The notes beneath the pieces are model-generated. The model did not search any database. It was given only the letters and a program-made list of their open reading frames with translations, and was not told where the DNA came from. A DNA stretch of 64,000 nt, taken from the NCBI GenBank assembly GCA_035771165.1, contig JAWNZC010000220.1, positions 214,501-278,500 of the forward strand, read 5' to 3'. This DNA is from Paragorgia papillata. Its lineage: Eukaryota; Cnidaria; Anthozoa; Scleralcyonacea; Coralliidae. This document shows positions 12,601-23,219 of this stretch, in pieces. Position numbers and translations under genes: made by a program. Numbering within the stretch: position 1 is the first letter of the stretch; each line of letters opens with the position of its first letter.

Positions 12601-15600
12601 ATTCATGAGGAAAACACAAAAGAAAATCATGACCGTATCGTGTCTTTATATGTGATAAAGATACCTCGTGATTTGCATAAACTTTAGCTTTGATTTTCTC
12701 GGGTTAGACAAGGTTATTTTTCAAACTTACTACGCCAATGAACTTACCAAGTGGGTCGTTTTTGAAGCCGTTCAATAAACTCGCAGTTCGTGTTTTATCA
12801 GATATAAAAACACTCGGCTTCGCCTCGTGTCTTTATATCTGGTAAAACACTCCTGCTCGTTTATTAAACAGTACTTGATCATGAAAACTACCTCGAAGCA
12901 TAGTCAATCGAGATATGGTCTGGAAACTCGGCAAACTTCAAAGCGCCTATAATGAGCTGTGATTTTATGTTGAACCGTACCTTACACCGTGCACATCCTT
13001 TGTTTTAGGTTTATTAATATTTAAATAGCACGGTGGAGTGATTGAACTGAAACCTTGCTATTGGACAATTCGTTCATTATACTAAAATACAATGTGTTCA
13101 GTGACCGTGCACCGTGCACAAAAATGCATAAAGGCGAACAAAAAGATAGACCAAAGACTTTAGCTTAGTTTCCAGACCATATCTCGATTGACTATGCTCG
13201 AAGTCGGCAGTAGTGTATTTACTTCCATCCCGGTAACAAACCTATACATAATTACCAGCTAAAGCAAGATAGTTTGTCCAATAACAGTGAACCCCTCGTC
13301 GTTCTGGTTTGCTTATATCTAGAGGGTTGAAAGAACACATGGTTAAAATTCTTGCAAGACTTCTGGAGAGTGAACCAAGTAGAGCAATGAAGTTTGATGA
13401 ATTATTTCAGGCTGTGCAACAGATTGTTGAAATGAAGGTAAACACATTATTTGTAAGCATCTTCTTGGAGGAAAGAAAGTACGTTTAGTGCATCGTTTGT
13501 GCGTTTTTAGAAAAAGAGAGTTATTTTTTTTCTGTGCTATTTGTAGGTCATTCATTTGTACTGTGCACAATCTGGTACGTTTCACATGATATACGCAAAT
13601 CCTGATGACAAGTAAGTTGTGATGGTGGTGATGGGGATAGTGATGACGAGGTTGTTGGTGGTGGTGATGGAGGTGGTAATGGTGATTGTGGTGATGGAGA
13701 TAATGACGAGTTGTTGTTGGTATGGTAATGATGGTGGTGGAGGTGATGGTAATGATGGTGGTGGAGGTGATGGTAATGATGGTGGTGGAGGTGATGTTGA
13801 TGGGGGTGGAGGTGATAGTAATAATGATGTTGATGGTGGTGGCGGTGATTATGATGGTAATGATGGTGGTGGAGGTGATGGTAATGATGGTGGTGGAGGT
13901 GATGGTAATGATAGTGGTGGAGGTGATGACGATGATGATGATGGTGGGCGTGATGGTAATAATGATGTTGATGGTGGTGGCGGTGGTCGTCATGGTAATG
14001 ATGGTGGTGGAGGTGATGGCAATGATGGTGATGGAGGTGATGGTAATGATGGTGGTGATGCTGATGATGGTGGGTGTGATGGTAATAATGATGTTGATGG
14101 TGGTGATGCTCATGGTGCATGGTGGAGGTGATGGTGATAGTAATGATGGTGGTGAAGAAGAAGACGACTACGACTTCTGTGACAACGACGACAACAATGA
14201 TGACTACATAATGATGGTACCATGCTGTATTTGTAAAACAGCTTCTTTTTGTACTGTCATATTTTTTAGTTTTGCTCGTTTCCAAGAGTTAATTGCAATC
14301 CAAACAGGAGTTAGCGCCCGACAACAAGACCTGTTTTACAACAACGATACTTTCAAACCATCTTCAATGGAGAACGTCTCAACATATCCCAACACAACGG
14401 TAAGAAATATTGATTGGGGAGCACGGGTGGCGTGTACTGTTCGGGCGTTGTCTCTTGGATGGGTGGAACTCGTGTGAGTTTAGTTGGTCTCTCCTGTACT
14501 TCGAGGGTTTTTCGCCGGGTTCTCCAGTTTCCCTCCCTCGGTAAATTAAAATCAACCGTAGGTCTTAGCTGTGATCCGTGGTCTGAAGTGTGTCGTATGG
14601 CGGCTGCTTGGAGCGCCTTTGATATGCCTCGGCACGGCCACGTTGGAAATCCTTATGAAGAAATTGTAACTCTTGATATTTATTATATAAAATAGAGTGT
14701 TTTATTGATTTTTGCGCCACTAATAAAAGTGATAATCTCACATGTGCGATTATTTATGATAATCGCACATGTGACGATTATCGCTGAATCAGCATTATAG
14801 TTTAATGCAATTTTTGCAAGGCAATAGGACAATTTTTTTATATAATAAACAGAACAATACATGGATGCTTGGAAATATGAAATTTATTTCTCGTGTTGAA
14901 CAGGATATGTCACTCGTTCGCTTCGCTCACTCGTGAGATATATATTTCATATTTCCGCACATCCATGTATTATTCTCTATGTAATTTATCAATTGATAAT
15001 ACGACATACTAGAATAGAAAAAGTACACCAGCCATCTTGTACAGAACTAACATGGAGAGTTGAATGAGATAATTTTCTTTTTTCTTTCACAGGAGGACAG
15101 ACCAATTCTCGTTCTCGGTGGCGACAGCATGCCTTCAGAAAAACTTTATGTCCAGTCATTGCGTAAGTTTTGTATCTCAGTTTTGCTTAAGGCAAATATT
15201 CACTGTAAACCAAGTGCTGGTTGGACTGTTTAATTTTTCATTTTCTAGTTAGAAAAACTAGACCGCGCAAAGAGGTGAGCTTGGAGAACCTGGAGGCCGA
15301 TGCAGCAGTATCCAGGGTAAGATTTTGTGAATGAGATTTGGATAATACAGCACTATTGTATGGTATGATGTGGTATGGTATAGTATGGTATGGTATGGCA
15401 TGGTATAGTATGATGTGGTGGTGTGTGGTGCATGTTAAACTAAAGTATTTGATACTGTTGTCTTAAGGTATCAGCCATTAATGTCCATTGGTGTTTACAT
15501 TCAGTTAAAAATGTTGAACGATCAAGAACCTTAACATTGGAGGCTGCTGAAAATGTAATGTAAGTGAGAACTTAGATTTAAAATTTAGAACGTGTATACT

Positions 15601-18600
15601 GAGATTTCTGTGGTGGCCTATATCATACTACTATTGAGTACTAAATATTTATCTTTATAAACACTATTGTGGCAACAATGTATAATTGTCAGAACGAAAG
15701 CATTTGGAATTTCTTTGGTGTTCAATTTCTAGAACGTTATTGAAGAGAAAAGCGAGAAAATATCTTAATGATGCTAAAGCTATTGAAAACCACTGTACCA
15801 GTATGGTAATGAAACACCAGGCTTGTCTTAACGGGTATGCATTACTCGAGCCTTACATGTCGACTGTGTACCATCATCACTGTAGTCATCACCATCACCA
15901 TCACTTATCATCACCATCACCACCACTATCACCATCACCATCATTACTACCACCGTCACCATTATCACCGCCATCATCACTACCATCACAACCATCACCA
16001 TCATCTCCGTTGTCGTTATCTTCACCATCACCATCGTCGCTATCATGTCGCTATGGCAACATTGTAAAAATGTGTTGAGGTTTCGCTATGTGCAATTAAT
16101 TGTAATTGTGTCATTTTGTGTATCACTTTCTGTGCTTGATTATTTATAAGATGTAAATTTGAAGTGGAAGTGATGCAAACACTGGGCAACGATCGTGACG
16201 TTCCACAGGGTAAGTGAATTGAAGCGAATTGAATTCAAGTGAAGTGAAGTGAGGTGAAGTGAGGTGAAGTGGAGTGGAGTGAAGTGAGGTAAGATGAAGT
16301 GGAGTGCATTGGAGTGAAGTGGAGTGGCGTGGAGTGGCGTGGCGTGGAGTGGAGTGGCGTGGAGTGGCGTGAAGTGAAGTAGAGTGGAGTGGAGTGGAGT
16401 GAAGTGAAGTGGAGTGGAGTGAAGTGAGGTGAGGTGAGGTGAGGTGAAGTGAAGTAAAGCGAAGTAAAGTAGAGTAGCACTTCCATTTGTTTCCAGAAAT
16501 CGTCAAGGAACTTGAAGAACTCGTAAAAGAGACCGACGCCTTCAAGAGAAATGTTGAAAAGGTAAACAAAAATATCCACTTTGTGAAAGCATAGGTCGAA
16601 AAACCCAAGAACAATTCACACCAAACTTTTTTGGTTGATTTTAGCTGCAAGGAACCATGACTGACCCGCTGAAGAACTTATGCGAACGTGCTCAAAAATT
16701 ACTTTCTGATGGCGAACTAGCGTTGAAATGGAAAAACATGAACAAGGAGCAGATCCACGAGGATTAGTAAGTGTTCTGTTGTTTCATAGAGGTTTGCGGT
16801 GTGTCTATTTTTGTAGTTTCTTAAAAATTGATGTTTCGTGAATATGATTTCGTTCTAGTGTTGGTATTGTTCAGAATTATACCGAGAAAGTAGATGAAAT
16901 TATGGGAAAATTCATGTTCCGGAAACAAAACAGACACCGTAAGTCAAGTGACTTTATTTATTGACGGCAAGGCCCCGTTGATCATGAAGTGGATTCACAG
17001 TCGAATCGTATCGTATCCGAAAGACGCCAGTTAAAGGACATTGGCAACAAAAATTAAGTTTGTCTAATTTGAAAGAACTCATAAAATTGTAATAGAAGAT
17101 CCTTTACAATTTTTTCGTATCTTTCTTCGTTTTCAAGATATTTCAATTTGTTTAATATGTAAATGAATGGTCTCTGACGTCATGAGCAGGGTACAGTATT
17201 TTCACACGTAGAAAAATCAGTTATATCTCTAAATTTGTTCAACGAAATCATTTGAAACTGTGCACATAAAAACGCCTTGTGACACTGAACATTTCATAAC
17301 TGATGTTGCTTTGTGTAAAAATACTGTACCCATCTCATTTACATATTAAACAAATTGTATATCTTGGATACGAAAAAGTTGTAAAAGATCTTCCATTACA
17401 ATTTTACGAGTTCTTTCAAATTAAACAAACCTAATTTTTATTGCCAATACCCTTTAAGTCCATTAATCCAGCAGATGTTTACATCGAGAATCCGATCTGT
17501 TTGGAACATTATTTTCCGTTTTGAAACACTATTTTCTGTGCTTTCCTCAATGTCCGCCATGTTGTACGACACGCACTAATGTCACGCATGTTTATCAAGT
17601 CATTTTTCAAGTGAAACCGTGTTTAGATGAATCAGGTTGGAAGCATTCAAGCCGATTCAAGCTTGAATCTCAAGTCAATCCACTCCAACTGCGTGGATTG
17701 ACTTCAGCTATCCGTTTCGCTCAGATCGAAAACTTTCAATCTTCTTCATGTAAACACAACAAGGAGAAACAACATGCGAGATTTGACTTGAACACTTAAT
17801 CCACTTTATGTAAACAGGGCCTAACACGTGACAGTATTTAGATGGCCTTCACCCCTCCCCTTGATTTGATGGAACTAGTTAGTAGAATTAAAGTCCCGCA
17901 TAGACGACCAAGTTTTTCTTGACAAGTTCCTTGGTAACTTTCCTTGCTCGTGTGTACGATGAACACGTTTTTTTCAAACAATTTTCCTTGACAAGTTATG
18001 ATTGCTCGTGTGTACGGTTGGACAAGTTTTCCTTGACAGTAATGATCGCGTAATAAGCTTCGGAGATGAGTTGTCAAGTTTTCCTTGACGACTATACACA
18101 CGAACAAATTTCCTTGTTCAAAAGCTGGCATGACCAGCTTTTGAACAAGGCTCCTTGTCAAGGAAAAACTTGTCAATTTGAGTCGTGCACACGAACAAAT
18201 AAAACTTGTCAAGGAAAACTTGGTCGTCTGTGCGGGGCTTTAACTGGGGAAACTATGGTGTTGATTTTGCCGAGGGAGAGGACAGGAGCGAACCAATAAC
18301 TCACGCATTCATTTTTGCTAGGGTTGTCCACTCACGACATGGATGATCATAAATTTGAAAGGTAAAGTTGCTTTAGTGGGTCAATTGAAACGATCTGTTT
18401 GGATCTATCAGGTTTAAAAATAGGATGTCTAGTATTTGCAACTTGCTTCACATTATTTCATACAACTTCCCACAAATTTTTCTTTATTAACTTTTCTTTT
18501 ATCGACATCTTTTCAGAATGCGTCTGGAAGAGTATTTCACCAAAGCAAAAGAGGCCATGGATGCTTGTCAAAGCAGGAGACTAATTTTACATGAAAATTT

Positions 18601-21600
18601 ACGAACTTGGTTGGAGTAAGAATCCCTTTTAATTTTGTCATGATGGTCTACACCAGAGTTCTGGTCCCACTTTGTTTGTTTGTTTTGTTGTTGTTGTTGT
18701 TGGTGGTGGTGGTGTTGTTGGTGGTGGTGTTGATGTTGCTGCTGGTGGGTGTGTTGTTGTTGTTGTTGTTGTTGTTGTTGTGGTGGTGGTGGTGCTGGTG
18801 CTGGTGGTGCTGATGCTGGTGGGTGTGTGTTGTTGTTGCTGCTGCTGCTGGTGGTGGTGGTGTTGCTGATGGTGTTGTTGTTGTTGTTGTTGCTGCTGCT
18901 GTTGTTTGTGCTGCTGATAATGATGGTGGTGGTGCTGTTGCTGCTGCTGCTGCTGATAATGATGGTGGTGGTGCTGTTGTTGCTGCTGCCGCTGATAATG
19001 ATGGTGGTGCTGCTGTTGTTGCTGCTGCCGCTGATAATGATGGTGGTGCTGCTGTTGTTGCTGCTGCTGCTGATAATGATGGTGGTGCTACTGTTGTTGC
19101 TGCTGCCGCTGATGGTGGTGCTGTTGCTGCTGCTGCTGCCGATAATAATGGTGGTGGTGCTGTTGTTGCTGCTGCTGCTGATAATGATGGTGGTGTTGCT
19201 GCTACTGCTGATAATGATGGTGGTGGTGCTGTTGTTGCTGCTGCTGCTGATAATGATGGTGGTGGTGATGTTGCTGCTGCTGATAATGATGGTGGTGCTG
19301 CTGTTGCTGCTGTCGCTGATGGTGGTGCTGTTGCTGCTGTAGCTCTGGTTTGTTTTGGGGGTTGTAAGTCAATAGCGTAGTTGAAAGAAGCTATTCAAGC
19401 TAGCAAAACACTCGTCCATATCGCTTCGTGTTCGACACCCATTCCTTAACTACTGTACACACAGTAACTATATATAGAAGTTTCCAAGTTTGACCTTATT
19501 AAATGTTACGCTACGTTCTGATATTTCAGAGAAGTTTACGAATGTCGTGCCAAGTTGAAACGGATGCGTGTGGAAGTAGAGTCGTTTATCGAGATGTTTA
19601 ATGTCGTCGCAGAAAGCGAAGAAAAGGTAATATTTATAGTAGATAACTTTTTCTTTGTCGCGTAACATGAGCTCAAAACTGATTTCTACTGATCATATCT
19701 ACATTCATAATTTTAGAATATTTTTATCTTTTGATATGTTTTTCAACCCCACGTGTACTTAAAATGCTTATGAAACGAAAATTAAGTTTGTCTTATTTGA
19801 TAGTACTTTTGAAATAACAGAGTAACATCTTTTTCCGTTTTTTGTTTCCTTGCTTCGTTGTTGAGATATTTCAGTTTGTTTGATATGTGAAACTAACCAG
19901 TGACATCACAACGTGCATAATGACTTACTGGGACAGGTTATATATCTTTGCTATTATTAAATGGAATCAGTTGAAAATGTATATTTTTGTTGTTGTAAGG
20001 GAAAACAACACACAGAGAATTGCTTCGAAGTGATTCCGTCTGATAATAGAAAAGATATATAACCTTTCCTGGTAAGTCATTATGCACGTCGTGACGTCAC
20101 TGGTTAGTTTCGATTATAAAACAAACTGTGATATCTCAACAACGAAGCAAGGAAAGAAAAAACTGCAAAAGATGTTACTTTGTCTTTTCAAAAGTACTTT
20201 CAAATAAGACAAACTTAATTTTCGTTTCATAAGCACTTTAATACTTTGGTTTTGAATAGAATCTGTACAAACAGCGCGTTTTTCCAGTTTGTGTTTTAGA
20301 CTAATTTAAAAAGTATTTATACTGTATAATGCTTCTTACTTGTCTCTTTAGTGGAGAGCTGATCATATGGTAAGAATGAAGAAAATACTTGGCAATGTTC
20401 GCGCTCAGGTCAGACGAGCAATCAGTGTACCACGGACGACAACGGCTGACAAGCCAAGCACAGATGAGAGAGATGGAGACATTCAATCTCTTGGGTCAGA
20501 ATTCGCTGAAGATATTAATAACAAGTAAGTCTAGGAAGCAGAAATAACAATGACTTGAAAACCGTGGGCGGGCATATGACGTAATACATACCCTTGGGAA
20601 ACATGGGGTAATGTGTGATGTTGGCCCTGACTCTGTTTTTAAATAAAGGGTATTGGCAATAAAAAATTAAGTTTGTCTCATTTGAAAGAACTCGTCAAAT
20701 GGTATAAGAAGACCTTTACAATTTTTCCGTATCTGTTTTGGTTTTGGAAATATTTGGACCAAAGACAGCCTGCTGTCCGCCATCTTGGAATTATTTTCGA
20801 TCTGCATGTGACATCATGATCATAACCAGGGTAAAGTGAAATTTTTATCTTGCCAACCTTATGACATTATGAGCTAGAAACTCGATTTCGTTGCGCTATT
20901 TCCATTATAAAATTGACCCACAACATTTAAAAAGCCTTCCGTGGAAATTTGATCACCCACGGAGTAGTTTCATCAGGTTTACCCTGCTTGTGACGTCACC
21001 AATTTCCTAGTTAATTAGACCCAATATTACAACAAGATGGCGGACAGCACGCTGTCTTTGGTCGAAATATTTCCAAAACCCAAAACTGATACGGAAAAAT
21101 TGTAATAGGTCTCCCTATACCATTTGACGAGTTCTTTCAAATGAGACAAACTTAATTTTTATTGCCAATACCCTTTAAGGTCCAAAGGTGATCTTAGTCA
21201 GACGATATTAGTACTTGGATGAGTGACGGGAGTCGATCTCTCCTGTGCTTCGAGGATTTTGATTTTAATACGAGCAACATTTTTCTCCAACTTGCAACGC
21301 AACATTTTTCTCCAACTTGCAACGCAACATTGTTGCGTTGCAATTTGAAAAGCGTTGTTGCACGTATTACCACCCACCTTAAACATTGTTACACAACAAT
21401 GATTTTGTTGTGAGTCGAAACAATTTGTTGAAAAAAGTAGACTCCAGTTCTACTTGCTGCAACATGTTGATTCAACTTGCAACAAAATCATTGTTGCGTG
21501 ACAATGTTTAAGGTGGGTGGTAATACGTGCAACAACGCTATTCAACTTGCAACGCAACAATGTTGCAGCAGCAAATTTGTTGCTCGTATTACTTCACCTT

Positions 21601-22190
21601 GACATGCGTCGTATGGTGGCTGCCTTAGATATGCCTTCGCCTCGACCATGCGTATTTATATGCGTCCTTCGCAATTTAGCCACTGCAGGCTGCAATTATA
21701 TATGGATGTTTAGCCCCTGTTTCTTTCCCTTCCCTTCCGTTATTATTTATCTTGTTTTTAAGGCTCTCCGCCATTTCAACCGAGACCAAAGAAGCGAAAC
21801 AGTTGATGCAAAGGAGTACAGAAAAGTTTCAAAGGTTAGTTCTTTGATGTTCCTCGAATTCTCGGTTACCAAACTTAAAGTCTTTTTCTTTTGTACATGT
21901 ACATAACACTACAGTTTTCCGAGGGCCCACTTAAACAGTTAAACTAGTCCTGAATCGCTTTCGATATTTGCTAGCCTTTCCGTATCCCGACAAGTTTAGT
22001 TAGCTGATCCAAACCCGACCAACGACTTCGTTATTTAGAAATCCCGAATTTTGTTATTCAATCTTCTTATTTTCCATTTTTCTGTAGTATGTCTTATTGG
22101 GTTTTTTTCTGAAATATTTTTGTGTACAGATTTGTCCAAGAGCTTATGCAAGGAATGAACGAGAAGAATGTGAAAGAAAATGGCCAATAA
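3682..22190 (+). CDS. TBK1: TBK1/IKK-epsilon family serine/threonine kinase, 25 coding exons
   Basis: Coding exons: 3682-3792, 4394-4543, 8076-8205, 8516-8606, 9611-9701, 9823-9888, 10613-10707, 11680-11790, 13323-13437, 13547-13611, 14270-14399, 15093-15162, 15249-15316, 15468-15559, 15733-15834, 16151-16209, 16497-16561, 16645-16766, 16859-16938, 18322-18361, 18517-18615, 19530-19626, 20352-20524, 21763-21834, 22130-22190. All have GT-AG borders and compatible phases; the 2355 nt encode 784 residues (human TBK1 has 729). The kinase domain (about 15-320) shows GHGATGFVY at 24-32, ATP lysine K46, helix-C glutamate E63, HRD at 144-146, N151 and DFG at 168-170. S183 in SVYGTEEYL matches the activating Ser172 of TBK1. 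A ubiquitin-like domain spans about 321-408, a helical scaffold/dimerisation region about 409-690, and a C-terminal helix may bind adaptors. The family phosphorylates IRF3-type factors downstream of STING/MAVS adaptors in the cytosol. An AATAAA lies at 22646. TBK1 versus IKK-epsilon cannot be separated here, since invertebrates usually have one ancestor of both. Confidence 0.95.
3822..4103. repeat. 48-bp minisatellite in TBK1 intron 1
   Basis: About six imperfect 48-bp units. Each has a 26-bp core beginning GTACAAAATTTCC and ending TTTTTTGTAC, then a 22-bp spacer beginning GATCCCCAGTCAG. The core matches the reverse complement of the intron-2 core at 25 of 26 positions, while the spacer's first half runs in the same direction in both arrays. 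Confidence 0.9.
4234..4290. repeat. Solitary copy of the GTAC-bounded core
   Basis: The 26-bp core at 4234-4259 starts GTACAAAAAATCTG and ends ATTTTGTAC, in the orientation of the intron-2 array. Its neighbour sequence is different (GCTCAGCAGTGGTGCGGAGC). The core therefore occurs beside a third spacer, with a partial second core following. Confidence 0.75.
4674..7848. repeat. Giant 48-bp tandem array, about 66 copies, TBK1 intron 2
   Basis: The period is exactly 48 bp, since the sequence realigns every 240 bases. Units are nearly identical apart from a few recurrent single-base variants (aaataatc for aaaaaatc; tacaattcc for tacgattcc). Each unit holds a 12-bp inverted repeat, TTTTGTACGATT and AATCGTACAAAA, around a 14-nt loop, and an alternative 8-bp hairpin GTACAAAA/TTTTGTAC. 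Because 48 is divisible by three and the unit lacks stops in several frames, ORFs of over 1000 codons run through it on both strands. They are by-products: the array lies between TBK1 exons 2 and 3. Confidence 0.97.
8373..8409 (+). repeat. Dispersed double-hairpin repeat, copy 2
   Basis: A diverged copy of the 371-407 motif in TBK1 intron 3 (GACAAATTAAATCATC, then TGACGTTAGCCAGAGTAAAAT). The first hairpin is weakened. A partial copy lies at about 8706-8740. Confidence 0.65.
8759..9316. mobile_element. hAT-like non-autonomous element
   Basis: Termini CAGTGCTG and CAGTACTG form short inverted repeats. They are flanked by a 7/8-matching 8-bp duplication (catatacc / catataca), the size hAT transposases make. 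The interior repeats the palindrome GTAACTAGTTAC and variants many times near both ends, typical of subterminal repeats. It lies in TBK1 intron 4 and has no ORF. Confidence 0.75.
9436..9471 (+). repeat. Dispersed double-hairpin repeat, copy 3
   Basis: GATGAGTAAAATCATC keeps the first hairpin by compensating changes on both arms (GATGA/TCATC against GACGA/TCGTC). The second part reads TTGCGTTAGACAGAG. It sits in TBK1 intron 4 near 'aaccctttaactg', and 'gggttaa' closes about 70 bp downstream. Confidence 0.65.
9960..10580. repeat. TA/TATG microsatellites and a palindromic element, TBK1 intron 6
   Basis: TA-rich tracts lie at about 9965-10055 and 10497-10580. Between them, 10240-10490 is a diverged inverted-repeat element whose left segment 'tatcaggctatgcaaaca' is mirrored by 'tgtttgcatcaggctata' on the right. 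A perfect CRE octamer TGACGTCA is at 10305-10312. Confidence 0.6.
11255..11485. repeat. AATAAGCCCC-type minisatellite, TBK1 intron 7
   Basis: About a dozen irregular units of roughly 15-20 bp built on AATAAGCCCC followed by CTCTCT. Related sequence lies inside the inverted-repeat element at 59343-59865. Confidence 0.7.
11905..12432. mobile_element. Long-TIR MITE, family A copy 1 (TBK1 intron 8)
   Basis: The two halves are inverted over about 150-200 bp. The left end reads GGGTATTGGCAATAAAAATT, and its mirror ends the element before CCCTTTAA. Segments such as 'gccatcttg' and 'caagatggcgg' mirror each other. A perfect TGACGTCA lies at 12083. A second copy is at 20645-21178. No transposase ORF is present. 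Confidence 0.85.
12590..13205. mobile_element. Two adjacent palindromic elements, TBK1 intron 8
   Basis: Positions 12590-12880 are a family D element containing CTCATTAATAATTCATGA and a mirrored 'ataaaaacactcgg' core. Positions 12891-13205 are a second element whose ends mirror each other over about 35 bp (GCATAGTCAATCGAGATATG and its reverse complement). The same pair of families lies side by side at 60200-60808, so they may insert or move together. Confidence 0.65.
13618..14155. repeat. GATGGTGGTG microsatellite, TBK1 intron 10
   Basis: About 540 bp of degenerate GAT/GGT/GGA triplets on the plus strand. Long ORFs of poly-Asp/Gly, Met/Val or His/Thr composition come from this repeat and are not genes. 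Confidence 0.9.
14410..14700 (+). mobile_element. SINE, 5S-related tail family, TBK1 intron 11
   Basis: It contains CTTGGATGGGTGGAACTCGT, resembling the 5S rRNA end 'ACTTGGATGGG', followed by the family signature CTCTCCTGTACTTCGAGGGT. The same signature occurs at 21225, 31005 and 52390 and, inverted, at 46880. The body 'gtcgtatggcggctgc' recurs at about 21608. Confidence 0.65.
14700..14990. mobile_element. Palindromic elements, TBK1 intron 11
   Basis: A short palindrome around 14725-14790 mirrors GATAATC...CACATGTGCGATTAT. It is followed by an element with mirrored 'acatggatgcttggaaatatgaa' and 'catatttccgcacatccatg' arms around 'ctcgttcgcttcgctcactcg'. The start 'tataataaacagaacaatac' recurs at about 60890. 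Confidence 0.6.
15355..15425. repeat. GGTAT pentanucleotide repeat, TBK1 intron 13
   Basis: Roughly 13 degenerate units of TGGTA with scattered substitutions. Confidence 0.8.
15868..16050. repeat. CATCAC microsatellite, TBK1 intron 15
   Basis: A degenerate run of CAT, CAC and ACC triplets immediately after TBK1 exon 15. It produces low-complexity His/Ser/Pro reading frames that are not genes. Confidence 0.85.
16210..16485. repeat. GAGTG/GAAGT pentamer satellite filling TBK1 intron 16
   Basis: About 50 degenerate 5-bp units (GAAGT, GAGTG, GGAGT, GGCGT) start at the 5' splice site and occupy almost the whole 287-bp intron. One strand is nearly free of C. Confidence 0.9.
17030..17458. mobile_element. 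Long-TIR MITE, family B copy 1 (TBK1 intron 19)
   Basis: The arms are inverted. The left begins AAAGGACATTGGCAACAAAA and the right ends TATTGCCAATACCCTTTAAG. The terminal 70 bp is related to family A but the interior differs (mirrored 'cagggtacagtattttcaca'). TGACGTCA occurs at 17175-17182. A second copy is at 47603-48070. Confidence 0.85.
17606..17823. mobile_element. Short MITE with CCCTGTTTA-type ends
   Basis: Diverged inverted ends (CCGTGTTTAGATGAA at the left; mirror of CCCTGTTTACATAAA at the right) resemble the termini of the element at 58390-58925. It lies in TBK1 intron 19. Confidence 0.5.
17886..18246. mobile_element. TIR MITE, TBK1 intron 19
   Basis: Ends mirror over at least 35 bp: left TTAAAGTCCCGCATAGACGA, right ending GTCTGTGCGGGGCTTTAA. 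The interior repeats 'ttgacaagtt' and its complement several times. Confidence 0.8.
18667..19348. repeat. GTTGCTGCTG / GATAATGATGGT microsatellite, TBK1 intron 21
   Basis: About 680 bp of GTT, GCT and GGT triplets. From about 18900 they are organised into a longer unit of roughly 50 bp ending 'gataatgatggtggtg'. Reading frames here are poly-Leu/Val, poly-Cys or Ala/Gly/Asp and are not genes. Confidence 0.9.
19755..20243. mobile_element. Long-TIR MITE, family C (TBK1 intron 22)
   Basis: The left end reads TTAAAATGCTTATGAAACGA and the right ends CGTTTCATAAGCACTTTAAT. The inner arms also mirror ('aatgacttactgggacaggt' versus 'cctggtaagtcattatgcac'). TGACGTCA occurs at 20092-20099. Confidence 0.85.
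20645..21178. mobile_element. Long-TIR MITE, family A copy 2 (TBK1 intron 23)
   Basis: Closely similar to 11905-12432 but in the opposite orientation: its left half carries the 'gcctgctgtccgccatcttgg' side. A perfect TGACGTCA is at 20991-20998. Confidence 0.85.
21183..21720 (+). mobile_element. SINE split by a nested MITE, TBK1 intron 23
   Basis: The flanks carry the 5S-type SINE: 'attagtacttggatgagtga' at about 21208, then CTCTCCTGTGCTTCGAGG, and the SINE body resumes at about 21603. Between them, about 21264-21594 is an inverted-repeat element with ends TAATACGAGCAACA and TTGTTGCTCGTATTA, full of mirrored 'caacttgcaacgcaaca' blocks. Confidence 0.65.
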
Positions 22191-23219
22191 AGAAAGCGTT
22201 TTGAAGTCCGACTGATGACGAAATGTATATATATACACTAAATTATACTAAAATTGTTTCTTAGCGGATAAAGGTATACATGTAATATGTATATTAACTT
22301 CTCAATACTATAACTCTCGCAATCAGTTAATTGGGGATGTATGGCCAACTAGAACGTAATTTATTGATCAAAATCCACATGGCAAAAAATGTTTCTCTTT
22401 TCTCAATTTATGATGTATTAAATTATAAAAGAAATTAGTTTTACATTACATTTCAAATGTGGTGGAAACGCGTTGCTGACGGCATTTTGTGATGTAAAAG
22501 TGCTGACTATAGTGAGACGAAATATATATATATATAACATACTTCAGTGAGTGCATCTTTGTCAAAAAGTCCATTTGTGAAACTAGTCGTGTAAATTGCA
22601 GAATAACTATTTGTATTGTGATCAAGGTATACGAAAAATCAACTGAATAAATGTTCTTCATTATTGCATTGAATCAAACTGTTTATTGCTATTGGTTTTC
22701 ATCTGACGTCACGGCGGCCATATTGGTGCACAACTTTATCGTACGGGAATTTAACTCTAGTCAAACATTTCCGATTGTTTCACCACCCAAAGGGGCCAAC
22801 TTGACCAACACCCGGGGCTTAGAAATATTAGAGTATTCGAGCTTGATGAACTCCATTAACGTCAATATATGAACAGTTTTCATTAATACCAATAGAGAGA
22901 TTGTAGTAATGTAGGTCAATCCTCGCTATAGTTCACGAATATGACCTAAAACTACTTTTCATTATAAACTATCTATATGCGGACAACAATTTACCTGCAC
23001 ATTAACGGAGAGGCTTCTTTCCTCTATTGCTTGAATTATAGAACGGGCTTTTCTTTTGCCACATGAAGTTCACGTGTCTTTCGTCTTTGCCGCTCCTTTG
23101 GGTAGCCTTTTATTCGGCTTTAACATTGTAATATACATAGCACGGTTTCCCCCGGTTTCTCAGGTGAGTTAATGTCTGGGTCCAGTTTTTCCTCAACCCA
23201 GTAATTCGTCGGCTTTAAG
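22191..23219. other. Intergenic DNA after TBK1
   Basis: It holds the TBK1 3' UTR with a canonical AATAAA at 22646-22651. A CRE octamer TGACGTCA at 22704-22711 is followed at once by 'cggcggccatattgg'. No further gene is visible. Confidence 0.6.

Noticed and set aside
13343..14477. Several 170-256 codon ORFs rich in Asp/Gly, Met/Val, Ile/Thr or His
   Set aside because: Produced by the GAT/GGT triplet repeat in TBK1 intron 10.
14414..14695. 93-codon plus-strand ORF
   Set aside because: It lies in a SINE within TBK1 intron 11 and is interrupted by the repeat's own borders.
16144..16650. Minus-strand Thr/Ser/Leu/His-rich ORFs
   Set aside because: They cover the pentamer satellite in TBK1 intron 16 and run antisense to real exons.
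18607..19380. Poly-Leu/Val, Cys/Gly and Ala/Gly ORFs, possibly membrane proteins
   Set aside because: Frames of the GTT/GCT repeat in TBK1 intron 21; no other gene signals.
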